From the NCBI GenBank assembly GCA_009746045.1, contig RPFO01000022.1, positions 2,489,937 through 2,553,936 on the forward strand: a stretch of DNA of 64,000 bases, given 5' to 3'. Within the stretch, counting starts at the first letter, position 1; each line of letters opens with the position of its first letter. This DNA comes from Mesostigma viride (taxonomy: Eukaryota; Streptophyta; Mesostigmatophyceae; Mesostigmatales; Mesostigmataceae). Shown here piece after piece: positions 1 to 11,011 of the stretch. Both the position numbers and the translations under genes were made by a program. Under the pieces are notes generated by a model. It had not been told where the DNA came from, did not search any database, and saw nothing but the letters and a program-made list of their open reading frames with translations.

Positions 1-2234
1 TCAGGGCCGCACACATCGTGTGGTGCAGCAAGGGCTCATGGCCGGTATGGTGGTAGGCCCGGTAGGTGAAGACCTCGATTGCCATGGATATCCGGCGTGG
101 CGGAGGGGCCGCAGGGAGCGAGGCACCACGGAGGAGGCGATGGAGCGATTGAGGAAATGTAGGCAGTAGCCCGGGGCCCGCCCAGCATCGGCGGATCAGT
201 CAGTGGAAATATTGCTAGACGTGGTGCGTGCGCGCGGTGGGATGGGTAGGCACTGCCTGCCATCACCCGGACATTTCCTCTTACGGCACAGCCCGCAGTC
301 GGCCATATTGGAGGAGACAAGCCTTGCTGCGAATCGAGGGCGTGATATTGCATGGGAAAAATCATGCCGATGAGAGTCTCAGGGCGTCTCGCATGGTGAC
401 AACTGCAGCGTGAGGGCCGAGGAGCTCGAGATGCAGGTCTCATTGGCGGTACATGTGGGCCACTGGTGAGGTCCGTCGCCAATGTGATGGAGGCCTCTCC
501 GTCGTGCCAGTCGGACATCACTCAACAGCCGAAGGGGCGGCTGAATTTTTGGTGGGGAATTCTGAGAACTGCACAGAACTGACCCAACTAAGAAAGCTCG
601 AATCGCGGGCATGGTCAGGCGAGGTAAAAGAGGGAAACATCGCGCCAGCGTTTGAGGAAATAAGGCCTGTGTACAGTGCTGGGTCTCAGACGGAAGGAGT
701 CGAGGCGTTGCCGGGCTCCGTTGGCAGGGCGACAATAACTATTTGAAGTCTGTCAAAGCTGCTCATGGGTGGCACTATGAGAGCTAATTAGGAAGGTCTC
801 GCACAGGAGGTTTCGATGTGCTAAAATTTATCTCAGGCCTCAAAGCGTACACCCTCCGCATAGTTTTTTTTAGTTCGGTTCAGCCGAAAGGCCCTTCGGA
901 ATTAGACAATAGCGTTTTATTGGTTGAAAGTGCTACTGTGCCCGCCCAATTAATTAATTAATTATTAGTTAGTTTGTTTGTTTGGTTACCGAACAACCGA
1001 TGAAGTGGCTGCGAAATTTAATAATTCTTTGTTTGTTGACTTTGTTCTGTATAACCCGGATGCACTGCTCTTACGGCTACAGAAAAGCACATTTTTCAGC
1101 CAGAGATTTTAATATTTCTTTGTTTGTTAGCGAGAAAGCTGCACACGTGACAGGAAAATAATATTTATTTACAACTTCTTTGTTTGTTTGGCAGCCCGAA
1201 AACAGCCGACAGACGAGCACACTCGAGAATTAATTATTTACAAATTGTTTGTTATATTTAGCACTTTCAGGTGGCGAACTAAAATAATTAATATTTATAA
1301 TTAAAACTACCAATGCGAGGGGTGTAGGCGGGTGAAAATCGTAAACCCGCCATAGCGGCCGCCATTTAAAAAAAATTTCCCGCTCTACAGTAGTCGCGAT
1401 AGTACCACCGATACTGTAGTGGCCCTCGGCCACTACAGATTCTCTGCTGCGCATGTGCGGCGTGGGACACAACAACAACAACGACAACAACAACGGTAAC
1501 AATCGACGGTGCGGACTACGCCTGTCTGAGCTGTCTGACATGTTGTTTGCTGTCTTCCCTAGGCCGGGCCAGTGCCAGGCAATCAAATCAGCTTGCCTCG
1601 CAACAAAATTGCGTACAGTTGTGCGGCCCATGGCGCGCCTTTGTGACAGCATGGCAGGCGGATCGCCAGACGTTATGTCATCATTCCCGGCCACATTATA
1701 CTTGCTATCTAGTCCGCAAGCCGGACGTCAAACTCATATCATGCTTTTGCACGAGTTGAGACGCGCTTTTCCACTTTTTAAATGTACGGTTTTCCTCGCT
1801 GGAGCTCGGATTGGTGCGCCGCATGCGTCTTGGCTGGACGGCGAGGATTGCGCAGGCCAGGCGCAGGCACACGATTTATAATTCCGCATCGATGCCGCCG
1901 TTTGAAAGCCTTGCAGTGTCTCGACTCAGACGTCGGCGCGGCGTAAACGTCCGTCCGTCGGTGCGTTTTTTTAAGCACGCACGGATCAGAAAGCGCGTGA
2001 TTGAAAGTTACAACGAGTAAAACAGGCGTCGCGCTGGCCATGCTGAATTTGCTTGGCATGAGCTGGTCAGTACACAGCGCGGCCTCCCGCCGCTGGGGAA
2101 TCTGTCAAACCCCTCGGGATGACCCCTTTGTTTGGGGGCGCATCGTCGACAACACGGTGGTCAAGCATATGTTTGCCGCGCAGTTGCCAAGTTTTTACAA
2201 CAGGATCATCGTCTAGGAAGGTTGAACGTCAGCC
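1..2234. other. Upstream intergenic region of the 14-3-3 gene
   Basis: I recognise no protein-coding gene here; open frames are short and without known motifs. Visible structure: repeats of a CTTTGTTTGTT-like motif between about 965 and 1260, mixed with A/T-rich runs; an ACAACA-rich stretch around 1468-1500; and a perfect hairpin at 1414-1438. The last 200 bases before 2235 should hold the 5' UTR and promoter of the 14-3-3 gene, but no clear TATA box stands out. Confidence 0.5.
1414..1438. repeat. Perfect short hairpin
   Basis: An 11-base arm CTGTAGTGGCC is followed by CTC and then its exact complement GGCCACTACAG. Just downstream, 1441-1475 resembles 52566-52595 (both contain CATGTGCGGCGTGGGA), so this may be the end of an uncharacterised repeat family. 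Confidence 0.6.
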
Positions 2235-4331
2235 ATGGTGGACACAAGGGAGGGTTTCGTTTACCAGGCCAAGCTCGCTGAGCAGGCTGAGCGCTATGAT
2301 GGTGAGATATGTCGCATTTTTTTCTGTTTGGAAGGGGTAGCTTTCGAAGGAGTACTGGGTGATCCTCCCGGGGAGGTACTAACGTGAGTTCCCTCTAAAC
2401 TTCTGGGTTTTGTTGTTTTTTTCATCATGATCGGCAGAGATGGTTGAGTCCATGAAGAGGGTCGCGAAGCTTGACGTGGAGCTCACTGTCGAGGAGCGCA
2501 ACCTGCTTTCCGTTGGTTACAAGAATGTCATTGGTGCCCGGAGGGCTTCGTGGCGCATCTTGTCCTCTATTGAGCAGAAGGAGGAGAACAAGAATAAGGA
2601 GGGACATGTAAAGAAGGTTAAAGACTACAAGCGGAAGGTCGAGGATGAGCTGTCGAACATTTGTAACGACATCCTCGCCATCCTGGACGACCATCTGATC
2701 CCATCCTCCAATACCGGAGAATCGAAGGTCTTCTACTTCAAGATGTATCCTTTGAAACATGAAGTGCTTCTTCGTACGGTATTCTGAGGTGGTTGAAGTT
2801 GTTTCCTTGTTTTTAAAAATGCATTCTCCCTGTTAGGGCTTGTTTCCTTGACTTGCAGCCATTGTACGAATGCAGGAAGGGAGACTACTACCGGTACCTG
2901 GCCGAGTTCAAGTCTAGCAATGAGAGGAAGGACGCGGCTGAGAACTCTCTCCTCGCCTACAAGGCTGCCTCGGACATTGCTTCGGTGGATCTGCCTCCGA
3001 CCCACCCCATCCGTCTTGGCCTGGCACTGAACTTTTCCGTCTTCTACTACGAGATCCTGAATTCCCCAGAGAGGTCAGTCCTAGCTTCGTGCTCTAACTT
3101 TCCTGACTTCGTTGGTTCCTTATCAATGAATTTCCTTAGGAGGGAACATACCTGTAAAAGGAGGGCGGTTTGTTCTTATTATAAAAAGATTTCGCTTGTA
3201 GTTATTCGTATTTCAATTGATTGCTGTCTAGCTCAAAGTTCTATGAACGCTTTCCCTGCTGTCGCTTTTTTTTTTACGCTTTTCACTTGAGATTGTGTGG
3301 CTATCAACTTCCTCGTGCATTGGTTTCCGGTGTCCAGGGCCTGCCACCTGGCCAAGCAGGCGTTTGACGAAGCGATCGCTGAGTTGGACACCCTGAGCGA
3401 GGAGTCGTATAAGGACAGCACATTGATCATGCAGCTTCTCCGGGACAACTTGACACTCTGGACCTCTGACTTGCAGGAAGAGGGTGGTACGTCCATGGCC
3501 TTTGTCAGGGCTTTGTCCGGTTGCACGCATGTAAACTAGAGTTGCAGCTGCATTGTCGAAAAGAACAATTGCGCTTACTTAAGCATCAGCCTTATTTCAT
3601 GAATGATCGTATGCTTCTGATGTGTTACCCAAGCCAGGTACAGCCTGCACTGATTTTAGGAGGCTAGGTTTGTGACGTTGTCTCTTATTTCTCCTGTGCT
3701 GTAGAAGCAGTGTGGTGTGCAGGAGAGTTTGGCTACTCTATGCCATTGTGAAGATATGTGGTTCTATTGCAGTGCCCTTCAGCTCCAGCTGGTGTCTCCT
3801 TTGAATTGGATTGATAGCTTTATGGGCCTGGCAAGTAGAGTGGATCAGCTCGCAAGTCTTCTCCAGGCCATGAAGTCCGTCTCTTGCCCTGCTTGTCAAA
3901 ATGCGACCGAATGTTTCGTTGGTTTCGGTTGGGTTGGCGTGGCAGCTGGATACGTTGAAGTGTGGGCAGGAGAGGTGTAGGCGTTAAACCAATTGCCTCA
4001 GTGAATTTGGATTGGTGTCCGGTGGGCAGGAGGGTGTTGAAGTCATTTGATAGAGATGTGGGGTGAATTAATGAGTGGTAATGTTTTCTAGATACTAATG
4101 ACAGTTTTTGTGAAGTATGAGAGAATGTGTGTTGGTCCACCGAGCTCCAGTAATTTCTCTCCTTTTGGGAACTACTGAGTATGTTGCTGCTTAGCAGCAA
4201 GTATACTGCTGCAAGGACTCGCCTATTCACGGTGTGCCACTGGCGATTGATGTGTTGTACTTGTTGCTGTCTCTGCAGGCAAGGGCGATGATGCCACACG
4301 GCTTGAGGACGTCGATGATGGTGCCAGCTAA
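2235..4331 (+). CDS. 14-3-3 phosphoserine/threonine-binding adaptor protein, five exons
   Basis: Exons are 2235-2301, 2438-2744, 2876-3073, 3338-3486 and 4279-4331. All introns are GT-AG and the frame closes exactly: 774 nt, 257 residues, the usual 14-3-3 size. The protein starts [20 protein letters not shown] and carries the family signatures around residues 44-62 ([19 protein letters not shown]), 125-136 ([12 protein letters not shown]), [20 protein letters not shown], and the helix ending [12 protein letters not shown]. The basic pocket that grips phosphopeptides is intact: Lys51, Arg58, Arg131 and Tyr132 by position. The acidic variable tail [20 protein letters not shown] is added by the last exon. 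14-3-3 proteins are cytosolic and nuclear dimers that bind phosphorylated clients and alter their activity or location. The VELTVEERN stretch is plant-like. The first exon is short but supplies the conserved N-terminal helix; its ATG in the context AGCCATGG is the obvious start. Confidence 0.95.
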
Positions 4332-5213
4332 ATGCAGGCGTGCCTGTGCTCCTTGTAATATTTTTGCCGACGAGCGCTTTGTCTGCACATGCCGAGTGGC
4401 CCGTGGAGCTTTCTTCTTAGTCTTCCTTTGTACATGCTTTCCGTAGGGTGAGGTGTTGACCAGACGGGGGATGCAAGTGGGGCTTGCGGTAGCCTTTTGC
4501 ACCAATTTTGCCGGGCAGCGTGCATGAAGCCTGTGGCGGACTTGGGGCGGCTGTTGCGGAGGTCATCCAGCAATTGGAAGATCTGCCCTTTTTTGCTTTG
4601 TGGTTTGACATGCAGTCATTAGCTTCAGTTTAGGCATGCACGTGGCTGTTGTGCAGGTTCAGGGTTGCAGGGTTGTCAGAAGTCTTGTGACAAGTTGGCT
4701 ATGCTAAACAACCTGTTGTGCATATTTAATTTCTATGTAAAACTTTGATTTTACCACATCTGTTCGGTGCTATTCCTTGGAACAAGCTCTATCAACAGGT
4801 TGTGTCTCGGCTGGATCGCGTTGTCTCTGTGCGCATGTACAGTTTGCCGACCATCTAGCTCATACTAATCATAGAGAACTTTTGTGGATGACTGTAGGTG
4901 TCAGTTGGCGATGCCTTAGGATCAGGAGACGTCCGTCCTATAGTCAGCAAAAGTTGGTGCGAGAGGTCCCCAGTTCGATTCCGGCCTGGATTCATTTGCA
5001 GATCGCGTTTTCCGCGGACCGGCACTGAACGCAAATGGTTTTCACCTTTGCGGCGTGCCAAATCAGAACATACTAATCAGGTTGATACACATGCTGGTCC
5101 CTTGCGGACTAGCCAGCCGGGGAGATGTCTTCTTTCGTGGCCAGGCCCTGCCAGGGTTAGGTGGCGCTGTGTGTAGGCGACAGGCGAAGGTTTACTAGGT
5201 TGCTTGACGTAAA
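4332..5213. other. 3' flank of 14-3-3 gene and intergenic DNA
   Basis: No convincing gene. The first part is likely 3' UTR; a TGTAA, the common green-algal poly(A) signal, occurs near 4354, but I cannot tell whether it is used. Confidence 0.4.
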
Positions 5214-5309
5214 ATGGCTGAACGACATTGCTGACGGCGGAGCTCAGAATTTTTGCGCCTGAGCCCCAAATTCAGTCAGATTTCTCATGTGCATTCGATG
5301 CGTCTCTTC
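5214..5309 (+). mobile_element. Degenerate family D 5' UTR fragment
   Basis: The stretch with GCTGACGGCGGAGCTCA and, further on, GATGCGTCTCTT aligns by eye with the 5' UTR of family D seen at about 23517-23590 and 63273-63350. It is diverged and stops where a P-type end (CCCGTGTTT) begins. Confidence 0.45.
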
Positions 5310-5339
5310 AACCCGTGTTTCTTCTTTTAGAACGCGATA
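5310..5339 (+). mobile_element. Left end of a P-family element (TTAA type), interrupted
   Basis: CAACCCGTGTTTCTTC followed by TTTTAGAACGCGATA matches the ends of P2 (about 11028) and P3 (38836). Only this end remains; T1 begins in the next TTAA. Confidence 0.45.
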
Positions 5340-5630
5340 TTAAGGGGATGGTCCCGGCGCGAATTTTTTGGCGCCGAAAAAATTCGCGGTACCCGTCCGT
5401 ACTGTGAAAAAGTGGTTCACGGTGTGCGCACCCCTGCCGGAGCTGGCCATGGCGACGTGCTTTCAGGCAGAGTAGAAAAAGATGAATTAATTAATAGACA
5501 CGTGACTGCGTCACGTGAGCATAAGTCCTCAGTGGGAGGGGAACATGGGATGGAATGAATGGTGTAGAAAAAGATAGCTCTCGGAATGCAGAGAAACTGT
5601 GCGAATCTTAAAGACGATGATTAAGGGGAC
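5340..5630 (+). mobile_element. T1: left end of a TTAA-flanked DNA element
   Basis: A TTAA at 5340-5343 is followed by GGGGATGGTCCCGG and then the family hallmark palindrome around GGCGCC (AATTTTTTGGCGCC-GAAAAAATT). A block ending in GGCCATGGCGAC follows, also seen in T2, T3 (inverted) and T4. The matching right end was not found. T1 has been entered by a LINE A tail (5484-5563) and by T2 (5631-8012); 8013-8155 looks like its continuation, by likeness to 25915-25975 in T4. Confidence 0.55.
5484..5563 (-). mobile_element. Family A LINE tail, 80 bp insertion
   Basis: Reverse-strand copy of the last bases of family A: hairpin CACGTGACTGCGTCACGTG and a (TTAA)n tail. Identical 12-base direct repeats GTAGAAAAAGAT flank it at 5472-5483 and 5564-5575, so it is an independent, severely 5'-truncated insertion. 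Confidence 0.85.
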
Positions 5631-8012
5631 ATGACACATCGGAATTTTTTGGCGCCAAAAAATTCGCGCCGGTACCGTCGGTACCCCCGGACCGTGAAAT
5701 TGTGGTGCACAATGCGCACACCTCGTGCGGAGGTGGCCATGGCGACGGGTGTTCCGTAAAAATTTGCCTTATCGGCCAGGCGACAAGCGAAAAATGTACG
5801 CCGGTGGTTTTAAACGATGTTCTAGTATGATGTTTCATAGCCAGATATGCACAATTTGAAAAGTCGGTGCCTTTCTTAATCCAGATTTGCACGGGGGTCT
5901 AATCCGAAAATCTGGCCGCACATATTAATTTAGAATGCGTGCCTGCGACTGTAGAATTTAAGATTTGTGGATTATATTGATGCAGGAAGAAGCGTTTAGT
6001 AATGGAAACCGTGAAAACATCCTAAGCGGCTTCGATCTGCGGCCATTTCCCGTCATTTCTGAAATGATATCGTTCAGGCCTGCGCGATCCGCGGTCAAGC
6101 CATCCATGGATGGCTGGCTGTCTCGCGCGCCTGGGTAGGAAATAAAGCCGTCCGTGGTACGTTCATTTGCCGCATGTCACCGCCCTGTCGGTTTGCGCTC
6201 TAAATGTTCCTGGCATGAAGCTTTGGCGCCGATTCCGGGTGTTCTTGCTATTATTTTGTTCGCCACTTGTTGCAGTTGCGCTATCTGTTTTCGCAGGTTT
6301 CAATGTTTTGCCTTATCCTGCGTATGCCATGCTTCTTAAAGCTAGCAAGAGTTGATCGGGCAGTTTTGCGGCTCTGCTTCACTTTCTTTTATGGAGTTTT
6401 TCATATGGTAGACATTGTATATTGCGTAGTCAAGGACCCTAGCTGCCTGGGAGCGGCATCAACGTTGCAAGGAGCTGGCGAGCTCATAAACGCTTGTCTT
6501 GGCCCTTCAGCCTGCTGGAAAACAAGGTGTGAAGTTGTAGGGAAGGTGAGCATGTGTTATATAGTTATCTCCTTCCAATATGTTTTGCTTTCATTACACA
6601 TGGCTGGGGCTTCCTAGATGATAAGGATCAGGTGCTTATTATGAGGATGGCCCTTTTATCCTTTAGCATCATGACTGGACCAACGACTCCAGACGCCCCA
6701 GCTTAGGGGAATACAGCAGTAGTAGTGTAGAATAGATAGACCGTGGCCATGTACATGTACGCCTCCTAGAGGCACTATCCTAGCTAAGCCACACGCTTTA
6801 TTTAATCATGTACATGTGTGCCTATGATGTGCCACACTCCAGATGATGCCTAGCTTTATTTAGCTATGTTGTGCCCATGCAGGGAGTAACTCTCTGCTGA
6901 GACGCCATGCCCTAGCCTTTTTGTATAGCTCTGCTGATCTTCCCCCCCATGACAGGCTCCCCCTTCGCTGGGCATAGCTTGAAGATCATGGGGATGCAAG
7001 TGCCCTGGTGCACCTAGAGCAAGGGTCCTTTACATCCCCACCCTTGCAGGAAGTAGCTTAGGATGTATGATAGGCCATATGCCCCCTCTCAAGGGCTATG
7101 TGCTACATATACTCCCAACGGAGTTATGTTACAATTCAATTCAATTCAATTCAATCATGACTGGGTGTTAGCTATGAGGTGATTCCCGCAAGTGGTCATG
7201 CCTGCGTGCGTAATGATTTTGTCGGTGGATGTCTTCTTCAAGCATCTAGCATTTTCTTTACGTGCTTCTGCCCAATTTGCAGGGGGCAAGCTTAGGAATG
7301 TGCTTATGGTGTCCCTCATGCCACAGTGTACCAAGCATGCAGGGTGGCAGCTATAACATGATGTACTATGGGCAAACTAGGTCAGAATGACCTGTAATTT
7401 GGTGGCAAGCTTTATGATACATTTTATTAATTAATTGCACCTGGTTTGCCCCAGTTAGTGGTTGGCTAGGGTGTAAAAGGGGTGTTGTTTGTGCTCATAA
7501 CCCGGATTTTCTGTCATTTTTTTTTTGCATGTTTACACTAATAACATGAGTAAACGTGCTCAGAATGAGCTCAAACTTTGTGAGAGTGAAATTCCCACCC
7601 TAGGCCTAGTATAAATATCATCACTGGAATTTTTGCATGTGTCTACTATTTGATTTATTTTTTTAGGACCAAAAAAATACGTGTTTTGGGCTAAACCCTA
7701 TAAATAGTCTAAACGTGCTTATTTTGTGGTCCTGAGTAGCCAGATTTATTTGCAAGGGTGGGGATTTTAGGAAAATATGTGGTTTGGTCACTTTTGGTTT
7801 GCCCAGTCTCCTAGGAAAAATCGGCCAAAAATAGCGTCTTTTTCTATTTTTAGCTCATAACTGGGTCATGCTGGGGGGTAGTACCACCCCCAAGTGGCTG
7901 GAAAATTTTTTTTTTTCACATATTTATGGTTTGGAAGCATAACCGGATTTTTATCCCATGCACAGGTCTGTTTTCCAGAAAAGTGCACTTTCAATGTGTC
8001 ATGTCCCCTTAA
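5631..8012 (+). mobile_element. T2: non-autonomous TTAA-flanked DNA transposon
   Basis: Bounded by TTAA at 5631-5634 and 8009-8012. The inverted ends GGGGACATGACACAT match for 15 bases. The left end carries the palindrome TTTTTTGGCGCCAAAAAA; the right subterminal region carries AGCGTCTTTTTCTATTTTTA and GGGGGTAGTACCACCCCC. The same two features, in the same places, recur in T3 and T4, so these are one family. No transposase frame was found. TTAA duplication is known for the piggyBac and Kolobok superfamilies; I cannot choose between them. Confidence 0.75.
6679..7153 (+). mobile_element. Family D 3' UTR insertion inside T2
   Basis: Matches the last 470 bases of family D, including the ACTCCCAACGGAGT hairpin near 7112-7125. 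It is flanked by ATCATGACTGG at 6668-6678 and 7154-7164. Its tail is (TCAAT)n rather than the (TTAA)n of most other copies. Confidence 0.85.
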
Positions 8013-8184
8013 GTGATACTACTTCGTAGCGGAGTTCGCGTTTTTTGCAGTGTCGATGATTTTATTGATGACCATCGCCACAGGGGTCCGATCTGATGTT
8101 TTCGTCGTGAGGAATAAAATAGAATGCACGCTGGCGGCGGTGATTGTCAGGTTTTATGGGCTTTACCTCCAATGCCAACACTGA

Positions 8185-10659
8185 TCAGAAAATGCCAACA
8201 CTGAACTTTTTGCTGATTTGCTTACGACATGCGATTTGGTCACTGCCAACACCCGCTTTCCACATAGTCCAGATGCTTTGGTCACACACACCTCGCCAAC
8301 TGGCACTAAACGCTGCATTGACTATGTTGTAATGCGCAAGCGTCATCAAGGATCTGTACTACCTGCTCGCTCGCATGTGATCCCCCTGGTGCGCTCCGAT
8401 CATCGCATCGTCACCGCCCGCATTCGCCTGCGATTCCCCTCGCCCTTTCGTAAGCACGTGGCACCACCTGATTTGCGCACACTTCAGTTGCTTGAGAAAT
8501 CTGACTCTGCTCTGGAGGACTTCCCTGAAAAACGCGCCCACAAGCGCGCGGCAGAGGCGTTCGTCGACGCGCTGGACATCCCGGCCAGCCACGCCCAGCT
8601 GTTCGCTGCCGGCCCGGCATCGGCCCTTCGGCACCTCGCTGACAAGCTGCCCGCGGCCGGGGCCCTGCTGCCCCCCCGCCGCCCGCCCCGCTTCACCAGC
8701 CTGCACCGGCTCCCCGCCGTCATCCAGGCCCGGCAAGCCCTGCGCGACAACAGCGACCCCGCCCGCTACGCCCGCCTCAAAGCCGATTACCACTCGGCCA
8801 TCCGGCAGGCGACCAAGGAGCAGGAGGACCTTCATGTCCGCGAGTACTTCGCCCACCTCAAGGACCAGCACGGCAAGTACGCCTGGACCCGCCTGCGTCA
8901 CGCCCAACGGCCCGCCGGCGGCGCGCAGCCGGCGCCACTGACGCTCTCTGGCTCACCGCAGCAGCAGCTCGACCAGTGGTATTCCTCCCAGTCCCGGCTG
9001 CTCGGCGCCCCCCCGCCGCCTCCGCCGCTTGGCCCTCTGGCGGCCGCACGCCTGGCAGTAGCGCCTGCGGACGTCCCTGCGCCGCCCACGCCGCCCGCCG
9101 CTGAGCAGGACTACACGTACCCAGCCCTGACGGAACCCCTGGCCGACCCCAACGAGCTCCCGCCGTTCACCGAGCTCGAGCTGAGCACCGCCGCCAAGCA
9201 ACTCCGCTTCTATGCCGCCGTTGGACCTGACCAGCTCCCAGCCCCGGTGATTAAGCTGACGGCGCTCACGGGGTTCCTGCTTGACGTCTGCAACCGGATC
9301 CTGCTTGCCGACGCGCCGCCGATTCCTGAGTGGCAGCACAGCTACCGTATTATGCTGTACAAAAACAAAGGTTCCCCTGACGACCCCGCCAACTACAGAG
9401 GAGTCTGCATCCAGAGCGCCGCACTCAAGTTGTTCATGCGCATGATCCTCAACCGCCTTCGTTCTGCTCTCGACTGTCCCCTTGGGGAAAGTCAAATGGG
9501 CTTCCGTCCTGGGCGCAACACCGTCATGGCCATCTTCGTCGCGCGTCGCCTCTTCGAGGAAATCGCTCTCTTGCAACCTGGTGAGTTTCCCGCCATCCTG
9601 ATCTTCGTCGACTTCATCAAGGCTTTTGATTCTGTCCTCTGGGACGCTCTATGGGCTGTACTTGCTCGCGCTCGCGTCCCCACTCCCCTGATTACCGTCA
9701 TCCGCATGCTGTATGAGGGGTCGACCACTTCGGTGCGCACTCAACACGGCATTACCCTGCCATGCCCACTTCAGACCGGCGTCTGGCAGGGTTGCGTCCT
9801 GTCGCCGTACCTGTTTATTATTGTAGTGGATTATGTTATGCGCCAGGCACGTGCTCGCTTTGCTAGCATTGCAGGCCGTGCCCCTGGCCTAGCGATCACG
9901 AACGAGCTTGGGGAAGGGGGGCCGACTAACAAGCAGAATTTACTAGCTGACCTCATTTATGCCGACGACATCACGCTCATCGAGAAGCCAGAGTCTGCCC
10001 AACTTTGGCTGGACTGCCTGGCGCTCGAGGCTCGGGCGGTTGGTCTAAAAATCAGCCCCAAAACAGAGGCCCTGGCCCTCGGCATGGCAGGGCCCCCACC
10101 CACACTCCGCCTCTTAGACGATGCCGAGGTCAACTACCCTCCTTCAGGCCGCTTCAAGCTGCTCGGCAGTTGGCTTCCCGACTGCGAGGACGACATGACG
10201 ACACGGATCGGCATGGCGTGGGCGCACCTCCATGACCACAGCCGCTGGTGGAGCAACCCCGCCCTACCCCGGATCGTCAAGCGTGACCTCTTCAAGGTCG
10301 TCATTCTGACGATCCTGACCTACGGCGCCGAGACGTGGACACTGACGCAGGAGCTGGCGCAACGACTCGACAGCGCCGTCACCAAGATGCTGCGCAAGGC
10401 CCTTAACATCCCCTTTGGTTTGCACATTAGTAATGAGGATTTGTACGCTGATTTGCCCTATGTTTCCCACATTATTAGGCACAGGCGCATGGGCCTAGCC
10501 GGGCACCTGGCCCGCACAGATCAGGTAGATACCTCAGATAGACTAGCTGGCACCAAGCCCGCCCAGCCTGGGCGATATGTCCTCACCTGGCGTGCCCCCG
10601 GCCGCGCGCGGCAGGGCGGCCACCCGTGGACTTTTCGTGGTGGACATGTGCTACACTAG
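8185..10659 (+). CDS. LINE A endonuclease (partial)-reverse transcriptase, 3'-frameshifted
   Basis: The frame is open from 8185. The first 65 residues are the tail of an APE-type endonuclease: CIDYVV and the catalytic SDHR. A proline-rich linker follows, then reverse transcriptase: LYKNKGSPDDPANYRG, GFRPGRNTV, motif A FVDFIKAFDS, QGCVLSPYLF, and the catalytic box YADD. After it come LTYGAETWTLT and a C-terminal segment with GHLARTDQVDTS and QPGRYVLTW that recurs in families B and C. QGCVLSPYLF plus the YGAETW region fits the RTE clade. Compared with the reverse-strand copy A2, about 9-11 bases are missing near 10630, which moves the last 60 codons out of frame (continuing near 10630-10810). 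With no 5' end and a broken 3' end, this copy is probably dead. Confidence 0.88.
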   Translation, partial: SENANTELFADLLTTCDLVTANTRFPHSPDALVTHTSPTGTKRCIDYVVMRKRHQGSVLPARSHVIPLVRSDHRIVTARIRLRFPSPFRKHVAPPDLRTLQLLEKSDSALEDFPEKRAHKRAAEAFVDALDIPASHAQLFAAGPASALRHLADKLPAAGALLPPRRPPRFTSLHRLPAVIQARQALRDNSDPARYARLKADYHSAIRQATKEQEDLHVREYFAHLKDQHGKYAWTRLRHAQRPAGGAQPAPLTLSGSPQQQLDQWYSSQSRLLGAPPPPPPLGPLAAARLAVAPADVPAPPTPPAAEQDYTYPALTEPLADPNELPPFTELELSTAAKQLRFYAAVGPDQLPAPVIKLTALTGFLLDVCNRILLADAPPIPEWQHSYRIMLYKNKGSPDDPANYRGVCIQSAALKLFMRMILNRLRSALDCPLGESQMGFRPGRNTVMAIFVARRLFEEIALLQPGEFPAILIFVDFIKAFDSVLWDALWAVLARARVPTPLITVIRMLYEGSTTSVRTQHGITLPCPLQTGVWQGCVLSPYLFIIVVDYVMRQARARFASIAGRAPGLAITNELGEGGPTNKQNLLADLIYADDITLIEKPESAQLWLDCLALEARAVGLKISPKTEALALGMAGPPPTLRLLDDAEVNYPPSGRFKLLGSWLPDCEDDMTTRIGMAWAHLHDHSRWWSNPALPRIVKRDLFKVVILTILTYGAETWTLTQELAQRLDSAVTKMLRKALNIPFGLHISNEDLYADLPYVSHIIRHRRMGLAGHLARTDQVDTSDRLAGTKPAQPGRYVLTWRAPGRARQGGHPWTFRGGHVLH

Positions 10660-10930
10660 ACGTGACGGGCTCACCCCCGGGCAGCCTCCTGGTTTGTCTG
10701 TAATATGGAGGCAGATGGTGCGCAAGGATCGGATGGCAAGTAGTGATGAAGGAGACCACCCCCAAGCCTGTGGGGGCTCCGCGTGTGACCAAGTATGGCA
10801 TAATTCATAGCGATTCGGGCCGCGGTGCCCACACCCCTGTAACTAGGACCTAGATAGCTTATACCATCCATTCCATCCCATGTTCCCCTCCCACTGAGGA
10901 CTTATGCTCACGTGACGCAGTCACGTGTCT

Positions 10931-10998
10931 ATTAATTAATTAATTAATTAATTAATTAATTAATTAATTAATTAATTAATTAATTAATTAATTAATTA
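10931..10998 (+). repeat. (TTAA)n tail of LINE A1
   Basis: About 17 units of ATTA/TTAA directly after the terminal hairpin, ending at the downstream TSD. It is part of the element, not host DNA. Confidence 0.9.
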
Positions 10999-11011
10999 AT
11001 GGGCTTTACCT

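Larger units (their letters stand above)
8169..10998 (+). mobile_element. LINE A1, RTE-like non-LTR retrotransposon, 5'-truncated
   Basis: The insertion is exactly bounded by the direct repeat ATGGGCTTTACCT at 8156-8168 and 10999-11011. It holds the end of an AP-type endonuclease domain, a full reverse transcriptase domain, the family's C-terminal domain and a short 3' UTR. The UTR ends in the hairpin CACGTGACGCAGTCACGTG and a tail of about 68 bases of (TTAA)n. The cut-short 5' end with an intact TSD is the normal result of incomplete target-primed reverse transcription. The 5' end shows a 19-base tandem repeat around AATGCCAACACTGA. Confidence 0.92.

Noticed and set aside
4931-4985. Possible tRNA or SINE: AGTTCGATTCC resembles a B box after TATAGTCAGC
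   Set aside because: No cloverleaf can be drawn with proper acceptor and anticodon stems, and A box to B box spacing is too short.
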